Below, in pieces: positions 8,602 to 17,342 of a stretch of 64,000 nt of DNA. The translations under genes were made by a program, and so were the position numbers. The stretch lies in contig NZ_VNJK01000001.1 of the NCBI RefSeq assembly GCF_007786455.1, forward strand, positions 2,750,577 through 2,814,576, written 5' to 3'. Positions within the stretch are counted from its first letter, which is position 1; every line of letters begins with the position of its first letter. Source of the DNA: Paenibacillus agilis. GTDB taxonomy: Bacteria > Bacillota > Bacilli > Paenibacillales > Paenibacillaceae. Under the pieces are notes generated by a model. It ran no database searches. It was not told the DNA's origin and was given only the letters and a program-made list of their open reading frames with translations.

Positions 8602-9819
8602 CTATTTGGAGGCTTGTACTGTTCGAGAGACGCTGAATATCTGGTCAAAATGTCGCATCAATGACTCAAGTGGGCCATTGGGCAGCCGTGCGATCACCCA
8701 ACCAATCGCTAGCGTTGCCACCACAATGAGCAGGTCACTGAAAGGTACTCCCTCAAGTCCATTTTCGATCCCTGCGTGTCCGAGAGACCACTTCACGATG
8801 AACTGTGCCGCATACATTGTCAACGCCACTCGTCCAACTGCTGCGAAAGGCATTAGCACGGAAGAAATGTTCTTCGGCACGAGGCATATCAATCCCAGTA
8901 CCAGAAGTGCGAACCCCAGCCCAATCAGCGTTTGAAATGTCGTCGCAGTGTGCGGAGCTGCATAGAGAAGCATGTGCCACAGCGGTGGTTCCGTGTTAAG
9001 CGGCCAAATGGCATACAGGTCAGGCGGCTGGTAGCCGGTAGTTCCGGCACCTTGAATACGAACGAGCCACGCCTCAAAGGAAGGTCGTAGTTCAGGAAGA
9101 ACGAAAGCGTCCAGTGCCTTACCACTTACGAACATGACAACACCACCGACCGCAAGCGAGAATGCAGTACGTATCTTGGTGAGATCAAGGCGCCCGATCG
9201 CCATACCTGCGACGAAAGCAGGGGCAAGTGCGAGAGCAGACATTGGGCCGCCCGCAATATCAGCAAGAAGGTACGCTTCGGATAGGAGACTCATGCCAAG
9301 AATCATCAACGGTGGGGCTATTACGGTCAAAGCGACTGCTGTCGTGACAAGCACACGTGTTGAACGATTAACCAGAATCAGTGCCAGCACGAATATTGCC
9401 GCATAGGCAGGCAATATCACCCCAAACGAGGTATTAAGCATGATAAGCAAATACCCGATCACATCGATAAACACTGCGCGAGCAAGCATTTTTGCTCGGA
9501 ACGAGGTCATCTCTGTTTCTCGATCCTTCAAGCGCTGCGCCATAATCGAGTAGGAAATCCCGCCACAGAGTACAAAGAGCAGCGTTGTGTTCCCAGAGAC
9601 GATGTCTCCAATTCTCTCGTTTTGCCCGAAGTGCTGTAAATACATCCCTATGACTGCCAGCCCACGCGCTGCATCAAGCGCTGCAAGACGTCCCGATGAT
9701 TTGCCTGCACCCTCATTAGTTTTCAGTCTATTATTTTGGGAAGACACTACATCTTCGATGGGTGCTCCCGTTCCATATTCACTGCCAGACTCGTCCAGCA
9801 GCTTGCTACTAACTGACAA
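8602..9819 (-). CDS. Polytopic membrane protein, DUF418 / acyltransferase-like
   Basis: A protein of 405 residues with about ten transmembrane helices. The N-terminal segment RLAALDAARGLAVIGMYLQH is the family's first helix with its buried Asp-Arg, as in heparan-alpha-glucosaminide acetyltransferase-like and DUF1624 proteins. The C-terminal region with GRVALTMYAAQFIV resembles DUF418. Members are thought to move acyl groups across the membrane onto envelope sugars, but the substrate here is unknown. A TTG start at 9819 follows AGGAGG by eight bases. Base composition looks richer in GC (near 50%) than its neighbours, hinting at transfer. Its promoter matches that of the deacetylase gene. Confidence 0.75.
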   Translation of the reverse strand: MSVSSKLLDESGSEYGTGAPIEDVVSSQNNRLKTNEGAGKSSGRLAALDAARGLAVIGMYLQHFGQNERIGDIVSGNTTLLFVLCGGISYSIMAQRLKDRETEMTSFRAKMLARAVFIDVIGYLLIMLNTSFGVILPAYAAIFVLALILVNRSTRVLVTTAVALTVIAPPLMILGMSLLSEAYLLADIAGGPMSALALAPAFVAGMAIGRLDLTKIRTAFSLAVGGVVMFVSGKALDAFVLPELRPSFEAWLVRIQGAGTTGYQPPDLYAIWPLNTEPPLWHMLLYAAPHTATTFQTLIGLGFALLVLGLICLVPKNISSVLMPFAAVGRVALTMYAAQFIVKWSLGHAGIENGLEGVPFSDLLIVVATLAIGWVIARLPNGPLESLMRHFDQIFSVSRTVQASK

Positions 9820-9876
9820 TTAGTATTCCTCCTCATAATGATTATTTCTTAGGTGTTTGTACCGTCTTCTTAGTTC

Positions 9877-9930
9877 ACTATAGAGGGGAGATGTCGCTAA
9901 AGTTTGATCAAGATGTAAACGAAATGTCAC
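9877..9930 (-). promoter_or_regulatory. Shared activated promoter, copy 2 (DUF418 gene)
   Basis: The minus strand reads GTGACA, GTTTACATCT, GATCAAACTTT, AGC, GACATCT, CCCC and the -10 TATAGT (9882-9877), 17 bases after the AAACTT block. Block order and spacing match copy 1 at 4886-4939 position by position. No good -35 hexamer is present, as expected for activator-dependent promoters. Confidence 0.65.
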
Positions 9931-9982
9931 AACGAGGAACGTCGCTTCAATGTTTATCTATTTAAGAGCTATCAATATAGTA

Positions 9983-10020
9983 TAAAAGCCCTGATTCTTA
10001 TTTCGAATCAGGGCTTCCTT
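9983..10020 (-). terminator. Terminator of the siderophore biosynthesis operon
   Basis: AAGCCCTGATTC at 9986-9997 pairs perfectly with GAATCAGGGCTT at 10005-10016, followed on the minus strand by TTTATA. It lies about 70 bases after the last synthetase gene. Confidence 0.75.
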
Positions 10021-10085
10021 GCATAATATGAAATAGGAATAATAAGAACTGCATTTCTCCTTTATTCAGAAACCACACCTTTAGG

Positions 10086-11912
10086 TCATTTATAAAAAGG
10101 ATTAAACCCTATTCCTTTGCCAGACGGCATCGCACCAGGTACACCATCCGCTTCAAGCAGCGGGCGAATAATTAATTTTGCAGGCCACACCTTATTTTCG
10201 AACAACTCGTATTGTAATACGTCCCTATCTGCTTCAGGAATGTCGATGATTTGCAAGGCATCCTTCAACTTCGCTTCGGTAATTTCCCAGAACGTGCTTA
10301 CTGGAATCTGATAAGATTCTGATAATGCCTCTATAATGGAGGCAAGATTGACTTGCGTACCCAAGGATTGAACATAGAATATCAATTTCTCCAACGTTTC
10401 ATTGTACAAGCTATTTGAATAGCCCGGTCGAATATGATAACGCGGATCTTCAATGCCATGCTTATCTAGATATGGCTGGTGTAAGCGTACAGAATCATGA
10501 TCACGGAATAGCAGCCCGCTTACTTTATTGTCCTTAAGAACGACACAGCAATTTTGACCGTGAATCTCAGGAACGATGCCAACTTTAAACAATCTCATCA
10601 CAATATCGTAGAACGTGGCAGCCAATTCCGAATAGAATTGGATGACTTCTTCTTTCGATATGCTTCCCCCTGCGATTTCCGTCAAGAAATGCTGAGCTGG
10701 CAATACGACGCCTAACGATGACATCGGAAGAAACTTATAGCTATCATCCAATAACTGCTGCGGATAGATTCTAACTTGTGCCGCCAAATGACGAGGATGA
10801 TCGTCGAACAGTCCCATCGATGCTGGCATATACCCCCACCAATTGTTCTCCTCACATAAAAACACTTTATGTGCAAGTGTCTCGTCACAGGCTAACGCTT
10901 GACGGAACATTTTTTCTCCTACAATTCCGTTCAACAGCTTCACAACAGGCAAATATCTAGCAGCCCCTAGCGATAATACACTAATCGGGAGCTTGACCAT
11001 TTTCGTAGATGCAGTCGTTGAAGTTAGCGAACGAACAGAAGATGTCGCGAAGAAATCACCTATTTGTGTATCCAGCACGATAATCGTTTTGTCCTCTATT
11101 TCCTGCTTAAAGTTGGGCAAAATGATGTGCTGCAGCTGCCATGTATGAACAGGGATAATCGTATATTGCTCTTTCGAAATCGCTTTCTTGTCTAACTCTT
11201 GATCGATCATCGCCTTCTGCTCATCGTGCAGCACATCATAGGGCTCCACTCTATCAACATCTACGGCATCCGCATAACCATTTACAACCGATTCATTATG
11301 GATAGCCACCCAATGCAATGCCGTCTTCTTCCCAAACTCAGCCATGTAGTTCTGATAATCCTCTGTCGTAAAGCCGATTTTGGCCTTCGACAATGGATGA
11401 AACGGGCGATCTCGCAAAGAAGCAATCATCTCGCCCTTCACATACCATTCATAGGCTGAGCTAGGGGTAAAGGACAGAGCATCCCCAGCCTGCTCCAAGC
11501 TTGTATGTAATTGTTGAATCGCGATATCCAGTCCAGCCAAAAACTCCGATACGCCTGGATGAGCATAAGCTTCCTCAGACAGCGAGTGACGCAGTACCAT
11601 TTGAGCCACTTTAATAGGAGAGCTGATCTCTACCCATTTCTCATCCTCATTTTTATAAATAGGCGAACCCGCTACCCATTGATACCCTTGCTTGTAGCAC
11701 TTTTCTATCAGGAACACAATGTTTCCTACGTACACAGAAGTTCCTTCATACATAGGGAACAGCTGCTGCCATTCATTCGATGCAGCCGATAATGAGATCG
11801 TCGTGCGATCATCTAGCTGAAAAAATTGCTCGGCTAGAAATGCATCCATTACATCTTTCATAATTCGCTGCACAGCAGTTTGGCTTTGCGATAGCGTTAA
11901 GGTTGTATTCAT
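10086..11912 (-). CDS. IucA/IucC-family NIS siderophore synthetase (third in operon)
   Basis: A protein of 608 residues of the NRPS-independent siderophore synthetase family, which adenylates a carboxylate and joins it to an amine or alcohol. Visible motifs in order: RPFHPLSKAKIGF (about 170), VHTWQ (usual HPWQ, here with Thr for Pro), ATSSVRS, VKLPISVLSL, EIHGQN and FRDHD. The C-terminal 150 residues are the FhuF-like domain of the family. It is the last gene of the operon, starting one base after the decarboxylase stop with GAAGGAAATTAGG as ribosome site. The RDHD form recalls SbnE/AcsD-like enzymes that act on citrate, but subtype assignment is tentative. Confidence 0.9.
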   Translation of the reverse strand: MNTTLTLSQSQTAVQRIMKDVMDAFLAEQFFQLDDRTTISLSAASNEWQQLFPMYEGTSVYVGNIVFLIEKCYKQGYQWVAGSPIYKNEDEKWVEISSPIKVAQMVLRHSLSEEAYAHPGVSEFLAGLDIAIQQLHTSLEQAGDALSFTPSSAYEWYVKGEMIASLRDRPFHPLSKAKIGFTTEDYQNYMAEFGKKTALHWVAIHNESVVNGYADAVDVDRVEPYDVLHDEQKAMIDQELDKKAISKEQYTIIPVHTWQLQHIILPNFKQEIEDKTIIVLDTQIGDFFATSSVRSLTSTTASTKMVKLPISVLSLGAARYLPVVKLLNGIVGEKMFRQALACDETLAHKVFLCEENNWWGYMPASMGLFDDHPRHLAAQVRIYPQQLLDDSYKFLPMSSLGVVLPAQHFLTEIAGGSISKEEVIQFYSELAATFYDIVMRLFKVGIVPEIHGQNCCVVLKDNKVSGLLFRDHDSVRLHQPYLDKHGIEDPRYHIRPGYSNSLYNETLEKLIFYVQSLGTQVNLASIIEALSESYQIPVSTFWEITEAKLKDALQIIDIPEADRDVLQYELFENKVWPAKLIIRPLLEADGVPGAMPSGKGIGFNPFYK

Positions 11913-11913
11913 C

Positions 11914-13119
11914 CTAATTTCCTTCCGTTATATAATAAAATTTCGGATGTGGATGTCCTAAAAAATCATGATGGGAAATCGTCCAACAATAAGCGCCTGA
12001 CTTCTCGAACAAGAGCACATCCCCCACACGTAAACACTCCAGTTCGGCGTTCGCATATAGTTGATCTTTCGGCGTACACAGCTCCCCCACAACGGTAGCT
12101 TGTCCATTGATTAATTCCGGTCGCGCAAATGGATACACCCATCTATCAATCGGAACGATACGGAACGGATGATTATGTCCCCAAGACGCAGGCAAGCGGT
12201 TATGATGCGTTCCGCCTCTTAATACCGCGAACCATTGATCCTGCGACTGTTTCATATCTACCACTTCTGCAGCATAGTAGCCATAATCGGCAACGATAAA
12301 TCTGCCTGGCTCGAAGAACAGCTGTGTTTTACCCAAAGCCTGCAACGCTTCGTTCTGAGCCAATAACGATGTAAACAACTGCCAATCGAAGCTAGGCGTA
12401 CCATCATAAGTAACACCAAATCCGCCACCCGCATTGATAACTTCAACATGTAAACTATACAACCGCTCCCATTCTTTTACGGTCTGCACATAAAACTGAA
12501 CCATGTCCACATGCAGCTCAGCATGCAAATTGTTCGATAGAGAATGGAAATGGAACCCGCTAAGTTGAACATGCGTATTCTCAACGTCTCTCAATATAGA
12601 GATGGCTTCTTCAAGCAGCTGCTCATCCAATCCAAACTGAGTTGGGCGCCCACCCATCGAAATTTTCGTTTTCGGCAACGAGTTCGTTCTTACATTAATA
12701 CGTAATAAAATCTGCGTTGGACGATCCCATTTCTTCGCTAACAGGATGATTTTGCGCAGCTCTAACAAACTTTCAACATGCAAATACGTCACGTTCTGCT
12801 TGATCGCCATCTCAAGCTCATAGTCTTTCTTCCCAGGTCCACCGAATAAAATAGGAACATCCGCGGAAACCCCTCTTACTTTCAGCATCTCACCGATCGA
12901 TGCTACTTCAAAGCCTTTCACATAAGGCACTAATGCTTCAATAATTTTCGGATCGGGATTCGCTTTAATTGCATAAAATAAATTCGTTTGACTCGGCATC
13001 GTTTCCAGCATCTTTTTCACATGATTTTGGATGCCCTGCAAATCATAAATATACGCACAGACAGGCTCATCATTGTAAACATGCCATTCTGTGATCCATT
13101 TTTCAACAACCTGATTCAT
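11914..13119 (-). CDS. Fold-III PLP decarboxylase (SbnH/AcsE/PvsE-like)
   Basis: A protein of 401 residues of the diaminopimelate/ornithine decarboxylase fold. The PLP lysine lies in FYAIKANP (about residue 50), the phosphate-binding loop is GGGFGVTY, and a barrel segment reads EPGRFIVADYGYYA. ELCTPKD carries the active-site cysteine expected from the partner subunit. In NIS loci such enzymes decarboxylate a siderophore intermediate or its amino-acid building block (SbnH in staphyloferrin B, PvsE in vibrioferrin). It overlaps the aldolase gene by ATGA and is followed at once by a synthetase gene. GGTGGGAG precedes the ATG. Confidence 0.9.
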   Translation of the reverse strand: MNQVVEKWITEWHVYNDEPVCAYIYDLQGIQNHVKKMLETMPSQTNLFYAIKANPDPKIIEALVPYVKGFEVASIGEMLKVRGVSADVPILFGGPGKKDYELEMAIKQNVTYLHVESLLELRKIILLAKKWDRPTQILLRINVRTNSLPKTKISMGGRPTQFGLDEQLLEEAISILRDVENTHVQLSGFHFHSLSNNLHAELHVDMVQFYVQTVKEWERLYSLHVEVINAGGGFGVTYDGTPSFDWQLFTSLLAQNEALQALGKTQLFFEPGRFIVADYGYYAAEVVDMKQSQDQWFAVLRGGTHHNRLPASWGHNHPFRIVPIDRWVYPFARPELINGQATVVGELCTPKDQLYANAELECLRVGDVLLFEKSGAYCWTISHHDFLGHPHPKFYYITEGN

Positions 13120-13895
13120 TGGCTCCCACCTGTCACCTGTCGATAGTCTTCACGCTTTGCTCTATAGGCTCGAAACGCTGTATTGCGGTCATCTCCTAGT
13201 ACAAAAATGTTAACCCCGCGCTCAGCCCACTTCGCATGTTGTTCCATACTTCTAGAAACGAGAGCATAGGGTACGTTACAACGCTGGGATGTTTCATATA
13301 ATTGCTCCAAACTTCGCTGCACTTCAGGATGATCCGTCTCCCAAGGCACGCCGAGAGATTGAGATAAATCCGCTGCTCCCTCTAGTACAAAGCTAACTTG
13401 CGGTATCGATAAGATAGCTTCACTCTCAGCAACGCCCACAGCGCTTTCTATCATCGGAATGATCATGACTTCCTCATTCGCTTCCTTGATATATTCGGTT
13501 AACGAATATTTTGCAAAAGCACCAGGCCGCCCACTGTTCAAACTTCTCATACCAATCGGGTGATAATAGGCGTAAGAAATAGCATGCTCGATCTGCTCTT
13601 TACTCTCCACGTGCGGAATAACAATTCCCTGTGCACCGCTATCGAGTACTTTTAATATTTCATTTCGATCCACTTTGGATATGCGCACGAGCGGCGTAAT
13701 ATCCAGTAATTCAGCCGCTCGAATCATATCCTCGATCGTTTCCATATTCGTTGACGCATGCTCATAATCAATAATGACAAAGTCGTACTCCGCATAGCCG
13801 ATCAGCTCTATCACAATCGGATGCGGAATCGAGACAAATAATCCATATACGGATTCATTTCGATTTATTTTTTCTTTCAGCTTGTTTTTTCTCAT
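13116..13895 (-). CDS. HpcH/HpaI aldolase-fold enzyme (SbnG-like citrate synthase)
   Basis: A protein of 259 residues, a TIM barrel of the HpcH/HpaI family. Motifs: FVIIDYEHA, VIPHVES, GMRSLNSGR, the metal-ligand glutamate in MIESAVGV, and the aspartate in EGAADLSQS (HpaI proper has GPxDLS). In Staphylococcus aureus SbnG makes citrate for staphyloferrin B, and AcsB occupies the same place in achromobactin loci. The same role is inferred here from position among NIS genes. The start overlaps the stop of the synthetase gene upstream (GCATGA), and its own stop overlaps the decarboxylase start. Confidence 0.85.
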   Translation of the reverse strand: MRKNKLKEKINRNESVYGLFVSIPHPIVIELIGYAEYDFVIIDYEHASTNMETIEDMIRAAELLDITPLVRISKVDRNEILKVLDSGAQGIVIPHVESKEQIEHAISYAYYHPIGMRSLNSGRPGAFAKYSLTEYIKEANEEVMIIPMIESAVGVAESEAILSIPQVSFVLEGAADLSQSLGVPWETDHPEVQRSLEQLYETSQRCNVPYALVSRSMEQHAKWAERGVNIFVLGDDRNTAFRAYRAKREDYRQVTGGSQ

Positions 13896-15679
13896 GCTAA
13901 AATTCCTTTGGCTTGTAAGAGAGGGTTGTTCACTTTACGGAAGAACAGCTCACCATCACCATAAATACGGCGCTTCGTCATCTCTTCGATAAGACCATCT
14001 TCGGAAAATAGATTGAACAACTCAAATCGCTCATTATATTCAGGATGAGCTGCTTGATACGTTACAATCGTCTCTGTACAAGCACGCCAGAAGTCTTCTT
14101 CTTGCAAACCGAACTTCTCCAACGTGAAACAAATTTCCGTCATACAAATAAAGTAGAACGCATCAAACGTGTAATCTCTCACTTCAGCTACCGTTTCGGC
14201 TTGAAGGAACGAGTATCTGTTAAATTTACGATGGGTTTCCGGCTCCGGATGCAGCTGCGGCGCCCACTCTGGGTGTAGAAGATGCTTCGTCATATAACGA
14301 ACACTATCATGCAAATCTTTAATCATGATTTTTACCGGCAAATTATTTTTCACGACTAATATAATATTTTGCGAATGTGATTCTAGTGCAATACCATGCG
14401 CGTATAACAGATGAATAATCGGAAGCGATACTACTTTAACTAGCGCCTCGCTCCACTTCTCGATCCCATGCTGCTCAATTGCGTCTTGAATGAAAGACTT
14501 ACCGCTTTTTTGGATAAGCGTGATCGCATTTAACGGCCATGCCTCTTCGCCTTCTTCCAAATACGTGGAAACATTTTCGCGATATACGGCGCCGAGTGTC
14601 CCATAGGCCGAGCGATATTGGATTGCATTTAGCTTATCGTAGCGAACAGAAACACCGACTACTTCTCTTAAGAAGTGAAATCCTTCTCTTTGCAGCAGTT
14701 CATCATGTTGAATAATATGATGCAACCAGTCGCTGATCAGCGGCGCATTTTGTGTTGTATGATGGGCCAAAATACGACTCGTAGATGTGTTTATTAGACT
14801 CATAGCCAGCTTAATATAAGGTGCATCTGAACGGTCACGATGAGACATGGAACGAATCGATTGCTGCGCCCGATACATGCTGTTCGATGTCCCTAATAGC
14901 AACATATCTTTATCCATCAATTGCTGTACAAATAGGGATGGTGTGCGATGCTCCATTTGCCACGGATGCACGGGTATGAAAACATAACGCTTATCGCTTG
15001 AACCTTTCTCTTTCACGATTTGATTAAATCTATTTCTATCTTCATCTGTGAGATGAAGCCTGTACATTTCTTCTAGGGAGCTATCTTTAGATACAGCGAC
15101 ATCTGCAAGTTGATCACTTACCGCAATCCACTGCAAAGCAATGTCTTGATTAAACTCTGGACCATACAAATAATTATCCTCTAGAGAGAAGCCGATTCTA
15201 GATTTGTAGCTCGGATGATAGGGATGTCCATCAGCCATATGACTTTCCAATGTTTCATAATGCATGTCCGCTGCTGGAATTTCGTCCGCTTGATACACCT
15301 TGGACTGATTATCCTTGGCTAACGTCTCCAACAATTCATCGATAAATTGATTTTTAAGCACACCGTCCAAATTATTTTGAATCACTTCTTCCAAAAATAC
15401 ATAAATATTTGTACACGGTTCGCCTTCTCTTTTTATCGAGTGCTTATCTATTTTCACCCTACCAAAAGACCATTTTTCATCCGCTTCGCATGAATAGTGC
15501 ACAAGCTTGCCTTCCGCGCTCTTGCCCGTAAAGGTCCATACTCGGTTATTTTTCTCCACGTTAATGATGCCTTCAAATAGCATCGCTTCCATCGTCTGGC
15601 GCATAATTCTTTCTTTTACTTCATCAAAACATACAGCCTCAGACTTATTCCACTGACTTGCTTGACTTGCTTGACTCAC
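13892..15679 (-). CDS. IucA/IucC-family NIS siderophore synthetase (second in operon)
   Basis: A NIS synthetase of about 595 residues. Motifs in order: DGHPYHPSYKSRIGF, VHPWQMEHR, QQSIRSMSH, YIKLAMSL with the TSTSR segment, ESHSQN, then KDLHDSVRY. The C-terminal block ends in a NPLL sequence. The ALYxHGIALExHxQN style and KDLHD box fit the type C group (SbnF, AsbB), which add an amine to an already monosubstituted citrate (tentative). A GTG at 15679 was preferred over 15688 because GGGGAG lies eight bases upstream of it but touches the other. The first codons lie in a 9-bp direct repeat shared with the end of the preceding gene. Confidence 0.9.
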   Translation of the reverse strand: MSQASQASQWNKSEAVCFDEVKERIMRQTMEAMLFEGIINVEKNNRVWTFTGKSAEGKLVHYSCEADEKWSFGRVKIDKHSIKREGEPCTNIYVFLEEVIQNNLDGVLKNQFIDELLETLAKDNQSKVYQADEIPAADMHYETLESHMADGHPYHPSYKSRIGFSLEDNYLYGPEFNQDIALQWIAVSDQLADVAVSKDSSLEEMYRLHLTDEDRNRFNQIVKEKGSSDKRYVFIPVHPWQMEHRTPSLFVQQLMDKDMLLLGTSNSMYRAQQSIRSMSHRDRSDAPYIKLAMSLINTSTSRILAHHTTQNAPLISDWLHHIIQHDELLQREGFHFLREVVGVSVRYDKLNAIQYRSAYGTLGAVYRENVSTYLEEGEEAWPLNAITLIQKSGKSFIQDAIEQHGIEKWSEALVKVVSLPIIHLLYAHGIALESHSQNIILVVKNNLPVKIMIKDLHDSVRYMTKHLLHPEWAPQLHPEPETHRKFNRYSFLQAETVAEVRDYTFDAFYFICMTEICFTLEKFGLQEEDFWRACTETIVTYQAAHPEYNERFELFNLFSEDGLIEEMTKRRIYGDGELFFRKVNNPLLQAKGILA

Positions 15680-17342
15680 TTGTTCCACTCCCCATTTTGT
15701 TCATGATGTTAGTAACAAGAACATAAGAAGGTGTCTCACTAACTCCAGCAAGACAGCTCATCATATTTCGTTTCGCATAGAATCCTTCCGCCTCTAACAG
15801 ATGCAGAATGTACTCATTATGATGATGTTTTACTTCATCCGTAAGAACATCACGCACAATGGTCCAGAAATATTCCTCTGTTGCTTGTGCGCTCTTTGCA
15901 AGTGCATGAATCAATGAACCTAAGTGATTCACGATAAAATAATAGGAAGTACGCGCCCATGCCTTTTCTTTTTCATAAAACAGCAGGCCTGTTTTATCGA
16001 TGGTATCCGCCACTTTCTCTTGATTCACGCTCACACCTTCCAAATCTCGAATAATGAAGGTATGCGGCATGCCATTCTTAATCGTTAACAAGCAATTTTG
16101 TGAATGGGCTTCAAAATGAATACCCTTTTCCTCCGCTACGCGAACGATAGACAGAAGAGATATTTCTAAATAACGTCTAAACCATTGCTCAAGCTGAGTG
16201 CCATCGATGAGTGAAAATAATCGTGCTGGCTCTCCCAACGCAGGTGATTCAATCAAGCTGGACATAACAAACGTTGACGTTACGTCAAACTCGATCGGAC
16301 GATAGGCAATCGTAAATAGCTTTGTAACTTCATCATCCTCAAATTGACACGTACAAACGCCTTCTTCATAAGAGATTTCGGTATGTGGATGAGAATCAAA
16401 GCAATTGTGCTGCAGCAAATAGTTGGATGCGTCCAACGTTCTGCGCATTTGTTCTTTATTGTTGTTTCTCATCATATTGGTAATTTGGATATCCAAGGAC
16501 AATTTGATGTTGCATTTCATATCGGGAACATATACCGTCCGTACCGAAGAAGTCGGATATGCGATAGGCCCAAGACTCCCTAAGAGAATGATGTTTTCTT
16601 GCGCGATATAGTCTCTTACTGCTTTCACGGTCTGCACATGCTTATATTGCCAAGGATGAATCGGCAAAATTTCATACTCATCACGTTTAGATGCAAGTAC
16701 CGATAGAGCATGCTCTTCAACACTTTCGTGTAATTTTGTTTGTCTACCTTGGGAAACCCACTCTTCTTGAAATACGGTTTTCTTAACAGCCAAATAGCAT
16801 AACGGGAATGAAGGTTGAAGCTCAGGACAATACATGCTTACTTCATCTTCCGTAAAGCCCCTTGTGTTTTTAGGAAACGGGTGAAAGGGATGCCCATACA
16901 ATAAAGATTGTTCTGATGATAAATAATTACTAATTGGAGCGTGTGCGGATTGTTTCAGATATAAGGCTAAGTTACGATAGCTATTATCAACTCTGTTTGT
17001 AAAACTTTGTACCGTCTTGTCGGTTACGAGTGAATCCTGCTGCTGCAGCTCTTTCACAATCCATTGGACGAGTTCAGCGCAATGGATTTCCCGCTCCTCT
17101 TGTATATACATGCTCTTATAATCATGCTCCCCAATGGCTGAATAAAAAGAGAACATGCCTGACAAAGTCACTCCACTAGTTGGGAAATAAAGTGTAAAGT
17201 TCCTGCCTTCCGAATCAACGGACAATAAATTGCGGTTCTCTTGACAGAACTCTCGAATATAGCAATTCAACAATGTCTTGCATGTATGGAAATTAGCTAG
17301 TTCTTGACGATTAGACAGTTGACTTGTTTTCACTTCCAACAA
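15645..17342 (-). CDS. IucA/IucC-family NIS siderophore synthetase (first in operon)
   Basis: A protein of 565 residues, somewhat shorter than its two paralogues. Motifs: YGHPFHPFPKNTRGF, IHPWQYKHV, PTSSVRTVY, IKLSLDIQITNMMRN, EAHSQN and RDLEGVSV. The RDLEG box and TSSVRTV resemble SbnC (type B, using 2-oxoglutarate), which would make it the enzyme that caps the chain (inference). A TTG start at 17342 has AAGAAGG nine bases upstream and overlaps the exporter gene's last 32 bases. Its last codons (SSKSSK) overlap the next gene by about 35 bases in another frame. Confidence 0.9.
   Translation of the reverse strand: MLEVKTSQLSNRQELANFHTCKTLLNCYIREFCQENRNLLSVDSEGRNFTLYFPTSGVTLSGMFSFYSAIGEHDYKSMYIQEEREIHCAELVQWIVKELQQQDSLVTDKTVQSFTNRVDNSYRNLALYLKQSAHAPISNYLSSEQSLLYGHPFHPFPKNTRGFTEDEVSMYCPELQPSFPLCYLAVKKTVFQEEWVSQGRQTKLHESVEEHALSVLASKRDEYEILPIHPWQYKHVQTVKAVRDYIAQENIILLGSLGPIAYPTSSVRTVYVPDMKCNIKLSLDIQITNMMRNNNKEQMRRTLDASNYLLQHNCFDSHPHTEISYEEGVCTCQFEDDEVTKLFTIAYRPIEFDVTSTFVMSSLIESPALGEPARLFSLIDGTQLEQWFRRYLEISLLSIVRVAEEKGIHFEAHSQNCLLTIKNGMPHTFIIRDLEGVSVNQEKVADTIDKTGLLFYEKEKAWARTSYYFIVNHLGSLIHALAKSAQATEEYFWTIVRDVLTDEVKHHHNEYILHLLEAEGFYAKRNMMSCLAGVSETPSYVLVTNIMNKMGSGTSESSKSSKSVE

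Noticed and set aside
9835..9845. ATAATGATTAT, a Fur-box-like core in the leader of the DUF418 gene
   Set aside because: Only the central 11 bases fit; the outer GAT/ATC positions do not, and the site overlaps the ribosome-binding region rather than the promoter.
10086..17342. Reading the cluster as plain staphyloferrin B (sbn)
   Set aside because: SbnA, SbnB and SbnI equivalents are missing and a DABA-type aminotransferase and ATP-grasp enzyme are present instead.
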